The translations under genes were made by a program, and so were the position numbers. Below, one piece after another: positions 1-6,136 of a stretch of 10,774 nt of DNA (its first letter is position 1; each line of letters opens with the position of its first letter). Origin of the DNA: an uncultured Eubacteriales bacterium (GTDB lineage: Bacteria; Bacillota; Clostridia; Oscillospirales; Oscillospiraceae). The notes below the pieces were generated by a model that saw only the letters and a list, made by a program, of their open reading frames with translations, was not told where the DNA came from and made no database searches. The stretch is from the NCBI GenBank assembly GCA_900553135.1, contig USCO01000067.1:1-10774 (forward strand), given 5' to 3'.

Positions 1-6
1 CCCATG

Positions 7-44
7 CTTTTTCCCAGAGAGACCGGGGAAAAAGGTGCTGTTTT
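7..44 (+). terminator. possible weak terminator of an upstream gene
   Basis: Positions 7-15 (CTTTTTCCC) pair perfectly with 26-34 (GGGAAAAAG) around a 10-base loop, followed by a short T-rich stretch at 39-44. The stem is AT-rich and the T run is short, so this is at best a weak intrinsic terminator for whatever lies left of the window. It could equally be a structure with no termination role. Confidence 0.3.
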
Positions 45-74
45 GAGAAAAATGTGAATTTTTTTCCCCGGGAC

Positions 75-104
75 TGGACACAGAGGTTTTTCACGATGTA
101 TGAT
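75..104 (+). promoter_or_regulatory. sigma70-type promoter of the rnf operon
   Basis: TGGACA at 75-80 and TATGAT at 99-104 each match the housekeeping -35 and -10 consensus at five of six positions, with an 18-base spacer. Transcription would start near 111, giving a leader of about 80 bases before rnfC. The leader can fold GGGGA (122-126) with TCCCC (134-138); CTCCC at 133-137 could instead pair with GGGAG at 178-182, inside the rnfC ribosome binding site. Confidence 0.55.
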
Positions 105-189
105 ATAACTTGTATGAAAATGGGGATTACAGCTCCCCTTCTCAAATCCACAGGCGGACTTTCCGCAGGAAAGCCCTGGGAGGTTATAC

Positions 190-1518
190 ATGCGTTTACG
201 GTTTTTGGGCGGGGTACACCCCACGCCAAATAAAGAGAGCACCCGGCGCAAGCCCATCGTCCCCCTGGACAAGGCGCCGGAGCGGGTGGTCATCCCGCTG
301 ACCATGTGCAGCGGGGGCGGAGCTACCCCCGTGGTGAAGCCGGGGGACCAGGTGACGGTGGGCCAGGTCATTGCCACCCCCCTGGAGGACGGCGTGTACA
401 TCCACGCCAGCGTCTCGGGCAAGGTGGAGGCCATCCAGCCCATGCCCCACCCCTGGGGGGGCAAGTGGGACGCCATCGTCATCCGCAACGACGGAAAGGA
501 CACCCCCTGTCCCGACCCCATGCCCCCGCTGGACTGGAGCCGGATGAACCGGGAGGAGGTGCTGGAGCGCCTGTGCCGGGCCGGCGTGACCAGTATGGGG
601 GGCGGCGCCAGTCCCACCCATGTGCGTCTGCGCCAGGCGGTGGGCAAGGTGGACACCCTCATCGTCAACGCCGCCGAGTGCGAGCCCTACCTCACCGCCG
701 ACCACCGTCTCCTGCTGGAGCACGGCGACCAGGTGCTCCAGGGCTGCCAGATGCTCACCCGCCTGCTGCGGGCCCAGCGCACCGTGTTGGTGGTGGCGGG
801 AGACAAGCTCAACGCCGTGGAGTTTTTGGAGCGGCGCCTGCGCCGGAAAAAGCGGGAGGTGGAGATCTGCACCGTCCAGACCCGCTATCCCCTGGGCATG
901 GAGAAGCAGATCATCCGCACCGTCACCGGGCGGGAGGTCCCCCCGGGCCAGACGGCTCTGGATGTGAAGTGCGCCGTGTTCAACGTGGCCACGGTGTTTA
1001 CCGCCCGGGCCGCCATTCTGGAGGGCACTCCGCTGACCCACCGGGCAGTGACGGTGAGCGGCGGGGCGGTGAAGCGGCCCCGCAACCTGTGGGTGCCCAT
1101 CGGCACCCCCCTGCGCTGCCTGCTGGAGTCGGCGGGCGGCCTGCGGGAGAGCGCCGCCGTCACCCTCACCGGCGGCCCCATGGCCGGACAGGTCCAGGAG
1201 GACCTGGAGGCCCCCGTGGTGAAGAACACCAACGGGCTCATCTGCCTGACGGAGCAGGAGCACAACACCGCCGCCCAGCCTGAGATGGTCTGCGTGCGCT
1301 GCGGACACTGCGTGTCCTCCTGCCCCATGAACCTGAATCCTGTGCTGGTCTACCGGGCCATGCGCATGGGGGAGACGGAGCGTCTGCCCCAGCTTAACCT
1401 GGAGGACTGCCTGGAGTGCGGCTGCTGTACCTACATCTGCCCCTCCCGCATCCCTCTGCTGGACCTGGTGCGCCAGGCCAAAGACCTGCTGAAGGAAGGA
1501 GGAGAGAACCATGGCTGA
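190..1518 (+). CDS. rnfC: Rnf electron transport complex subunit C
   Basis: RnfC is the peripheral cytoplasmic subunit of the Rnf complex. It binds FMN and [4Fe-4S] clusters and exchanges electrons with NAD(H). The 442-residue product has the usual length and the family N-terminus GGVHP near residues 7-11. A glycine-rich nucleotide/flavin region (GGGASPTHVRLR) and the AECEPYLTADHR segment follow. Near the C-terminus are two complete CxxCxxCxxxCP motifs: C368, C371, C374, C378 and C407, C410, C413, C417, with one extra cysteine at 412. The ATG at 190 has GGGAGG six bases upstream and begins exactly at the family N-terminus. The stop overlaps the start of the next gene by 8 bases, suggesting translational coupling. 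It is the first gene of a three-gene unit with a D-G fusion and an RnfA. The family assignment is secure; the physiological electron partner here is not known, because RnfB is missing. Confidence 0.96.
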   Translation: MRLRFLGGVHPTPNKESTRRKPIVPLDKAPERVVIPLTMCSGGGATPVVKPGDQVTVGQVIATPLEDGVYIHASVSGKVEAIQPMPHPWGGKWDAIVIRNDGKDTPCPDPMPPLDWSRMNREEVLERLCRAGVTSMGGGASPTHVRLRQAVGKVDTLIVNAAECEPYLTADHRLLLEHGDQVLQGCQMLTRLLRAQRTVLVVAGDKLNAVEFLERRLRRKKREVEICTVQTRYPLGMEKQIIRTVTGREVPPGQTALDVKCAVFNVATVFTARAAILEGTPLTHRAVTVSGGAVKRPRNLWVPIGTPLRCLLESAGGLRESAAVTLTGGPMAGQVQEDLEAPVVKNTNGLICLTEQEHNTAAQPEMVCVRCGHCVSSCPMNLNPVLVYRAMRMGETERLPQLNLEDCLECGCCTYICPSRIPLLDLVRQAKDLLKEGGENHG

Positions 1519-3169
1519 TCGTCCTGTGATGCGCCGCCAGCCCCCTCAGATCGCGCAGGTGGCCAGTATCTCCTCCATTATGATGGATGTCATCGTGGCC
1601 CTCATCCCCGCGCTGGGCGTGGCCACCTACCTCTTTGGCCTGCGGGTGCTGGCCCTGACCGCGGTGAGCGTGGCCGCCTGCGTGGCGGCGGAGTATGTGT
1701 GCTGCCGCCTGCGGAAGGTGGAAAATACCGTGGGCGACCTGTCCGCCTGCGTCACCGGCCTGCTGCTGGCCATGAGTCTGCCCGTCACCGCCCCCTACTG
1801 GGCCCCGGTGCTGGGCGGCGTGTTCGGCATTGTGGTGGTCAAGCAGTTTTACGGCGGCCTGGGCCGCAACTTCCTGAATCCCGCCCTGGCGGGACGGATG
1901 CTGCTGGCCACCTTCCCCGGCTTTATGACCACTTGGGTGGATGCCTTCCAGCGCCCCGGCCTGCTGAGCACGGCGGACGCGGTGACCTCCGCCACCCCCA
2001 TGGCCTACCTGCACCAGGGGGAGCTGCCCGGCCTGACGGTGGGGCAGATGCTCATGGGCCAGCACGGCGGCGCCATGGGCGCGGGCGCGGTGCTGATGCT
2101 CATGCTGGGCGGCCTGTATCTGCTGGCCCGGCGGGTCATCTCTCCCCGTGCCCCTCTGGCCTATCTGGGCACGGTGGCCCTGCTGACCCTGCTGTTTCCC
2201 CGGGGAGACGGCGGCGCGGTGGCCTGGATGCTGGCCCAGCTGTTCAGCGGCGGCCTGATGCTGGGGGCCATTTTCATGGTCTCCGACTACACCACCACCC
2301 CGGTCACCCCCCGCGGCCAGCTGATGTTCGGTGTGGGCTGCGGCCTGCTCACCGTGCTGCTGCGCTATTTTGGCTCCTACCCCGACGGCGTGGGCTGGGC
2401 CATCCTCACCATGAACTGCTGCGTGTGGCTGCTGGACCGGGCCTCTCTGCCCCGGCGCTTCGGCGTGAACTACTTTGCCGTGACCCGGGACTTTTTGAAT
2501 CGCCTGCGCGCCAGCGCGGCCCAGATCAAATTCGTCAAGCCCCAGCTGCGCTTCCTCTCCCGGGCGGGAGCGGGCACCATGCCCGGCGAGGGCTACCTGG
2601 ATGAGATGCGCCTGAAGACCCGCCAGGCGGGAGTGCTGGCCGCCTGTATCGTGGTGGTGGCCGGTATGATCTACGGCGTGCACCGGCTCACCGATTTTGC
2701 CACCGTGCGTACCGAGGCCCGGCTGCAGCAGGAGCTCCTCTCCCAGGTCATGCCCCAGGCCACCATGCGCACCGAGACCCCCTACCGGGCCAAGGGCGCC
2801 TTGAGCATCACCGCGGGCTATAACGACCAGGGCCTGGTGGGATACTGCGTGGAGGTCCAGGCCCACGGCTTCGGCGGCCTGCTCACCGCCGTGGTGGGCG
2901 TCAACACCAACGGCGAGGTCACCGGCGTGGCCGTCACCGACCACAAGGAGACCCTGGACGTGGGCACCAAGGCCATGGAAGAGAGCTATCTCAGCCAGTT
3001 CATTGGAAAATCGGGCACCATCCGCACCTCGGGCAGCAATGCCGTGGATGCGGTGTCGGGAGCCACCGCCACCTCTGAGGCGGTGACCTCCTGCGTCAAT
3101 CAGGCCCTGGCCATTGTGGCCAATCTGGATACGGAGGGAGAAGTGGATTATGCAGATGGAGAAGTGTAA
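1511..3169 (+). CDS. Fused Rnf subunits D and G (RnfD-RnfG)
   Basis: This single 552-residue reading frame joins two normally separate Rnf subunits. Residues 1 to about 320 are RnfD: a multi-helix membrane protein with the KQFYGGLGRNFLNPALAGR segment and the covalent-flavin motif D156-AVTSA-T162, where T162 would carry FMN. A charged linker (about 320-370) leads to a membrane helix near 373-392. After it comes the extracytoplasmic RnfG FMN-binding domain with D513-AVSGA-T519, the classical ApbE flavinylation site; T519 would carry the second FMN. AAGGAGGAG at 1497-1505 is its ribosome binding site, inside the end of rnfC. The frame is open with no stop near the junction, so the fusion is read directly from the sequence. 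In the usual gene order C-D-G-E-A-B, D and G are neighbours, so loss of one stop region could create the fusion. The linked subunits would hold the two covalent flavins in fixed 1:1 ratio. Confidence 0.93.
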   Translation: MADRPVMRRQPPQIAQVASISSIMMDVIVALIPALGVATYLFGLRVLALTAVSVAACVAAEYVCCRLRKVENTVGDLSACVTGLLLAMSLPVTAPYWAPVLGGVFGIVVVKQFYGGLGRNFLNPALAGRMLLATFPGFMTTWVDAFQRPGLLSTADAVTSATPMAYLHQGELPGLTVGQMLMGQHGGAMGAGAVLMLMLGGLYLLARRVISPRAPLAYLGTVALLTLLFPRGDGGAVAWMLAQLFSGGLMLGAIFMVSDYTTTPVTPRGQLMFGVGCGLLTVLLRYFGSYPDGVGWAILTMNCCVWLLDRASLPRRFGVNYFAVTRDFLNRLRASAAQIKFVKPQLRFLSRAGAGTMPGEGYLDEMRLKTRQAGVLAACIVVVAGMIYGVHRLTDFATVRTEARLQQELLSQVMPQATMRTETPYRAKGALSITAGYNDQGLVGYCVEVQAHGFGGLLTAVVGVNTNGEVTGVAVTDHKETLDVGTKAMEESYLSQFIGKSGTIRTSGSNAVDAVSGATATSEAVTSCVNQALAIVANLDTEGEVDYADGEV

Positions 3170-3199
3170 GCTCCCCTCCGGGAGACAGGAGGTGGCGGC

Positions 3200-3787
3200 A
3201 TGCTGACGGTATTGCAGCTGATGGGGGTGACCCTCACCGCCCTGCTGGCGGAAAACTTTATCCTGGTCAACTGCCTGGGTATCGGTACCCGGACCCAGGC
3301 CCTCTGCAACCCCCTGGACGCCTGGCGCACCGGCTTTTCCCTCACCGTGGTCATGACGTTGACGGCGGTGCTGGGCTGGGGTCTCAACCTGCTGCTGCGC
3401 CACTTTGCCCTGAGCTATTACCAGACCCTGGTCTTTGCTCTGCTGGGACCTGCGGTGGTGGGCGCGCTGCGCTATACGCTGAAAAACTGCGTGCCCGAGC
3501 TGTCCCGGCGCATGGATGCAAACCTTGCCTCCATCACCAGCAACTGTGCCGCCATGGGCACCGCCCTGCTGGTGGCCCAGCGCAGCTACGGCATCGGCGA
3601 GGCCTTCCTCTACGGCCTGTTCGGCGGTCTGGGCGCCACCATCGCCCTGATGAGCTTTGCCGGACTGCGGGGCGAGGTCAGCCTGAACCACTGCCCCAAG
3701 TGCTTTCAGGGCATGCCCATCGAGCTGATCACCGCGGGGCTCATGGCCCTGTCCCTGGTGGGCTTTTACGGGCTGCATCTGGTATAA
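3200..3787 (+). CDS. rnfA: Rnf electron transport complex subunit A (variant)
   Basis: RnfA is a six-helix membrane subunit. In known Rnf complexes it pairs with its homologue RnfE and they share a [2Fe-2S] cluster within the membrane. The 195-residue product matches RnfA rather than RnfE, with LLAENFILV at the N-terminus and FQGMPIELITAGLMAL near the C-terminus. The second ligand motif is kept as TSNC (C116). The first, normally LGxC, reads LGIG (G29), so that cysteine is gone; C25, one helical turn earlier, and C36 are nearby substitutes. AGGAGGT at 3187-3193 precedes the ATG at 3200, and the gap from the D-G fusion is 30 bases, holding a small CTCCC/GGGAG hairpin. This is the last gene of the unit: a terminator follows 9 bases after the stop, and no RnfE or RnfB follows. 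The family call is firm; how the cluster is ligated is open. Confidence 0.9.
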   Translation: MLTVLQLMGVTLTALLAENFILVNCLGIGTRTQALCNPLDAWRTGFSLTVVMTLTAVLGWGLNLLLRHFALSYYQTLVFALLGPAVVGALRYTLKNCVPELSRRMDANLASITSNCAAMGTALLVAQRSYGIGEAFLYGLFGGLGATIALMSFAGLRGEVSLNHCPKCFQGMPIELITAGLMALSLVGFYGLHLV

Positions 3788-3795
3788 AAGGACAT

Positions 3796-3828
3796 AAAAA
3801 ATGGCCGCCTGTTGGCGGCCATTTTTTT
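3796..3828. terminator. bidirectional intrinsic terminator
   Basis: ATGGCCGCC (3801-3809) and GGCGGCCAT (3814-3822) form a perfect GC-rich stem with a four-base loop, flanked by an A run (3796-3800) and a T run (3823-3828). It therefore works in both directions. It closes the rnf unit on the plus strand and the DUF1540 gene, whose stop is at 3831, on the minus strand. Confidence 0.92.
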
Positions 3829-3830
3829 GC

Positions 3831-3995
3831 TTATTTCAGCCGGAAGGAGGCACACTCGGTGCCCTTGCAGCTGGTGGGGGAGTTGTCGCAGCAGCCCACG
3901 GTGATCTGGTTCAGGGAGCAGCAGTTCTGGTTGGCGTGGTGGGCGCAGCTGTCGACGGTGCAGTGAATATTGGTGTTACAAGTTTTCTGATCCAT
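3831..3995 (-). CDS. DUF1540 family cysteine-rich small protein
   Basis: A 54-residue protein with eleven cysteines. It has the DUF1540 layout: IHCTVDSC near residues 10-17, NQNCCSLNQITVG in the middle, and TECASF near the C-terminus. This family is widespread and often multi-copy in Clostridia and Bacilli; its function is unknown, and the cysteine spacing suggests metal binding. The start codon (3993-3995) has a perfect AGGAGG at 4005-4010, nine bases upstream. The gene lies 54 bases downstream of the membrane protein gene on the same strand with no terminator between, so the two are probably cotranscribed; a weak promoter of its own cannot be excluded. It ends directly at the shared terminator. 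The family assignment is confident; no role can be read from the context. Confidence 0.88.
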   Translation of the reverse strand: MDQKTCNTNIHCTVDSCAHHANQNCCSLNQITVGCCDNSPTSCKGTECASFRLK

Positions 3996-4049
3996 TGTTC
4001 AAAACCTCCTCACAGTGGATGAGGGTAGTATGGACCGGAAACGCGAGGT

Positions 4050-4901
4050 TTATTCCTGGGAAGGGGAAGAGGAGGATTCATCCTCTACAGGCAGCACCTG
4101 GGGAATGAAATTTCTGGCAAACCAGCCCTTGCCCCGGTTCTTCACATAGAAGTAGCCCACGAAGGAAAAGACCACGGCGCCGATGAAGTTCACCCACAGG
4201 TCCTTCATGGTGTCCAGAATGCCGATGTCCAGATAGCCGCCCACCCCCAGGGGGATCTGCTGGTCGCCGCACACCACGATCACGTCGGTGATGCCCTTAA
4301 TGGCCACAGGGGTGTTGCCTCCGGTGGGGTCCAGCATGACGGAGGAGATGGAGTGGACCACCGTGTCCTTCTGCATATCCAGCAGGAAGAACTGGTCCAT
4401 GGTGCACTCGAAGAACTCCCACAGCACCCCGATGGTCATGGAGAAGCAGAAGGCCACAATGGCCATGTACACGGGGGACAGAGACAGGGAGACCCGCTCG
4501 TGGCGGTTGCACATGTCCACCAGGGAGAAGCCGATGGCGGCGCACAGGAAGCCGTTGAGGGTGTGGAGCATGGTGTCCCAGTAGGCGAAGGTGGTGTAGA
4601 ACGCCCGAATCTCGCCTAAAATCTCAGCGGCGAAGATGAAGAGCAGAATGATGATCTCCAGGGCGTTGGGCAGGTCGATCTGAAGCTGCTTTTCAAAAAT
4701 GGTGGGCAGCAGGAAGAGGACCAGCGTCAGGCCGCAGAGGAACACGTTTTCAAAGTTTCCGTTGAAGAACTGGGCGATCATCACCGTGATGACCATGAGG
4801 CGCAGTACCACGTATACCGTGGCCACCACGCTCTTTTTCCGCAGGGTGGTATGGGCGGAGATGAGGAAATTGGGCTTTTTATGAGAAGTTTTGCGTTTCA
4901 T
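4050..4901 (-). CDS. six-helix membrane protein resembling YjdF/DUF2238
   Basis: The chosen start at 4901 gives 283 residues. It begins with a basic MKRKTSHKK and has AAGGAG nine bases upstream. A longer reading to 5033 would add 44 residues with no hydrophobic or family-like character and would overlap the divergent gene. Hydrophobic segments lie near 24-45, 50-68, 79-97, 110-130, 143-161 and 235-253, leaving an 80-residue hydrophilic loop before the last helix. Conserved-looking polar residues sit in or next to the helices: WDTMLH (108-113), WEFFE (161-165) and DTMKDLW (230-236). This pattern of WD..LH, WE..E and D...DL resembles the YjdF/DUF2238 group of uncharacterised membrane proteins; that link is from memory of the pattern and unverified. 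The C-terminus is acidic and serine-rich. It probably forms an operon with the DUF1540 gene. No substrate can be assigned. Confidence 0.8.
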   Translation of the reverse strand: MKRKTSHKKPNFLISAHTTLRKKSVVATVYVVLRLMVITVMIAQFFNGNFENVFLCGLTLVLFLLPTIFEKQLQIDLPNALEIIILLFIFAAEILGEIRAFYTTFAYWDTMLHTLNGFLCAAIGFSLVDMCNRHERVSLSLSPVYMAIVAFCFSMTIGVLWEFFECTMDQFFLLDMQKDTVVHSISSVMLDPTGGNTPVAIKGITDVIVVCGDQQIPLGVGGYLDIGILDTMKDLWVNFIGAVVFSFVGYFYVKNRGKGWFARNFIPQVLPVEDESSSSPSQE

Positions 4902-4980
4902 GGAGAAAGACTCCTTTTCCGGTAGGGCGGGAGGGTACGAAGAGAGAGGGGCGGCATATAGTGGGGCGAGGTGATATGGT

Positions 4981-5193
4981 ATGGATCTGAAACAGGAACG
5001 GATCACACTGGGGGAGCTGTTGGGCGACCCCAAGGCGCGCCAGGTGCTCCAGCGGCGCTTTGGCCCCTATCTCAAGCATCCCATGGCCAAAGCGGCCCAC
5101 TCTCTCACACTGAAGCAGCTCAAGGAGATGGCGGGGGTGTATCTGCCCGCCAAAACCATTCAGGATACCATCCAGGAGCTGCGGCAGCTGTAA
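4981..5193 (+). CDS. small orphan helical protein, 70 residues
   Basis: GAGGTG at 4968-4973 stands seven bases before the ATG. The 70-residue product is basic and rich in residues favouring helices. It reads like a compact helical domain: TLGELLGDPKARQVLQRRF, then KHPMAKAAHSLTLKQLKEMA, then a final helix to the end. A similar pattern (LGELL.DP.A..VL, HPM..A..L.L..L) recurs, as far as I recall, as a C-terminal appendage on some bacterial glycoside hydrolases and other enzymes; here it stands alone. It is divergent from the YjdF-like gene (79-base gap) and converges on the SseB-like gene, with only 4 bases between stops and no room for a terminator. I could not find a convincing promoter in the 79-base gap: TATAGT at 4957-4962 lies too close to the ribosome binding site. 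Coding status is likely because codon use and composition look normal; function is unknown. Confidence 0.7.
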   Translation: MDLKQERITLGELLGDPKARQVLQRRFGPYLKHPMAKAAHSLTLKQLKEMAGVYLPAKTIQDTIQELRQL

Positions 5194-5197
5194 CGGC

Positions 5198-5986
5198 TCA
5201 GGCCTGGTAGAAGGGCTCCACGTCCTGGGTAGCGGCCTGGGCGAAGGGGGTGCCGTAGGGCACCATGTCCACAGGACGCTGGGTGGCATAGGGAGCGGCA
5301 GCCTGAGCGATGGCGTGGAAGACCTCCTCCTGGATGCCGGTGTGGTCCACCACGATCATGTAGCGGTGGTCGTTGTCCTGGCGGATGAACAGACGCAGCC
5401 ACAGGCGTTTGACTTCCTCCATGGAAGCGGCGGCCTGGCAGACCGCCTGAAGGAGCTCCGTGGGCTCCTCCTCGGGGTCACCCACCATGACCTGGGTGTC
5501 CTTCTCCACCTGCTCCCGGCCGTAGCCCCGGGCGATCTCCTTCTTCCGCTGGGCCAGCTTGGCCACGGTGTCCCGGTCCAGGGTGAGGCTCACGCCCATG
5601 GGGTTGATGACCAGGCCGGCGGCCTGGCCGCCCTGGGCCAGCATGGAGGCGTAGTTGTCAAAGCGGAGGATCAGCACCTGCTGGGGGTTCTCACCGGTGA
5701 ACTTGCGCAGCTCGTCCAGGTCGGTAAAGGCGGGCAGGAAGGTGCGCCCGTCCTTGGCGGCGATGAGCCGGAACTGCACGGGGTTTTTGCCCTTCAGGTT
5801 CACCGGCCCCACGGGGTGCTGGCTGTTGGGGCCCGCCACGATGACAGGGGCCAGAAAGCTGGCCTTCTCCACGGTGTAGGCCAGGACCACGCCCTGGTTC
5901 TGGGGGGTGTTCTCCTGGTGCAGCTTGGCCAGAGCCTGGACCAGCTCAGGATTGGTAACGGTTTTGGGATTGATGGGAGTGGGCAT
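5198..5986 (-). CDS. SseB-like protein
   Basis: The 262-residue product fits the SseB family. An N-terminal SseB domain spans about residues 10-145 and includes PVQFRLIAAKDGRTFLPAFT, where a DGRTFLPAFTD strand-turn is typical. An SseB C-terminal domain spans about 165-262, with LWLRLFIRQDNDHRYMIVVD and VPYGTPFAQAA near the end. In enterobacteria SseB was named for enhanced serine sensitivity; in Firmicutes the biochemical role is not established. No signal peptide or membrane helix is visible, so it is expected in the cytoplasm. An AGGAGG lies seven bases upstream of the ATG. It is divergent from sfsA with a 150-base shared promoter region, and its 3' end converges on the 70-residue gene. The domain assignment is good; a precise function cannot be given. 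Confidence 0.88.
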   Translation of the reverse strand: MPTPINPKTVTNPELVQALAKLHQENTPQNQGVVLAYTVEKASFLAPVIVAGPNSQHPVGPVNLKGKNPVQFRLIAAKDGRTFLPAFTDLDELRKFTGENPQQVLILRFDNYASMLAQGGQAAGLVINPMGVSLTLDRDTVAKLAQRKKEIARGYGREQVEKDTQVMVGDPEEEPTELLQAVCQAAASMEEVKRLWLRLFIRQDNDHRYMIVVDHTGIQEEVFHAIAQAAAPYATQRPVDMVPYGTPFAQAATQDVEPFYQA

Positions 5987-6035
5987 ACGAACGCCTCCTA
6001 AAAAATCTATGGTAGTGTTCCCGGCCGGAGCGGCT

Positions 6036-6064
6036 TGTCCCCGGCGGGGAAATAGGGTATACTG
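6036..6064 (+). promoter_or_regulatory. promoter of sfsA (plus strand)
   Basis: TTGTCC (6036-6041) and TATACT (6059-6064) are separated by 17 bases and match consensus at four and five of six positions. The transcript would start near 6071, at the foot of the hairpin 6071-6098 (CGTCC, bulged A, GCTGCG pairing with CGCAGC and GGACG). This unit lies within the transcript of the divergent SseB-like gene, so the two promoters are interlocked and cannot be fully independent. Confidence 0.55.
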
Positions 6065-6106
6065 GGTCCCGTCCAGCTGCGGAAGACGCAGCGGACGCTT
6101 CCTATA

Positions 6107-6135
6107 TCATACCAGAAAACCCGGGAGGAACACAA
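6107..6135 (-). promoter_or_regulatory. promoter of the SseB-like gene (minus strand)
   Basis: Read on the minus strand, TTGTGT (6130-6135) and TATGAT (6107-6112) are 17 bases apart. A TG one base before the -10 gives an extended -10 element (TGGTATGAT). Transcription would start near 6100, leaving a leader of about 115 bases that contains the 6071-6098 hairpin. The -35 match is weak (three of six), but the extended -10 compensates. Confidence 0.5.
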
Positions 6136-6136
6136 G

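Noticed and set aside
196..1512. Long open frame on the minus strand opposite rnfC
   Set aside because: It is a shadow of the GC-rich rnfC gene; its product is rich in His, Gln and Gly with no family pattern, while the plus strand has a complete RnfC.
1394..3778. 794-codon open frame on the minus strand opposite the rnf genes
   Set aside because: It lies antisense to three well-supported rnf genes and its low-complexity His/Gln/Gly product is typical of an antisense frame in high-GC DNA.
4902..5033. N-terminal extension of the YjdF-like protein
   Set aside because: It crosses the divergent gene, adds no recognisable sequence, and the ATG at 4901 has its own ribosome binding site.
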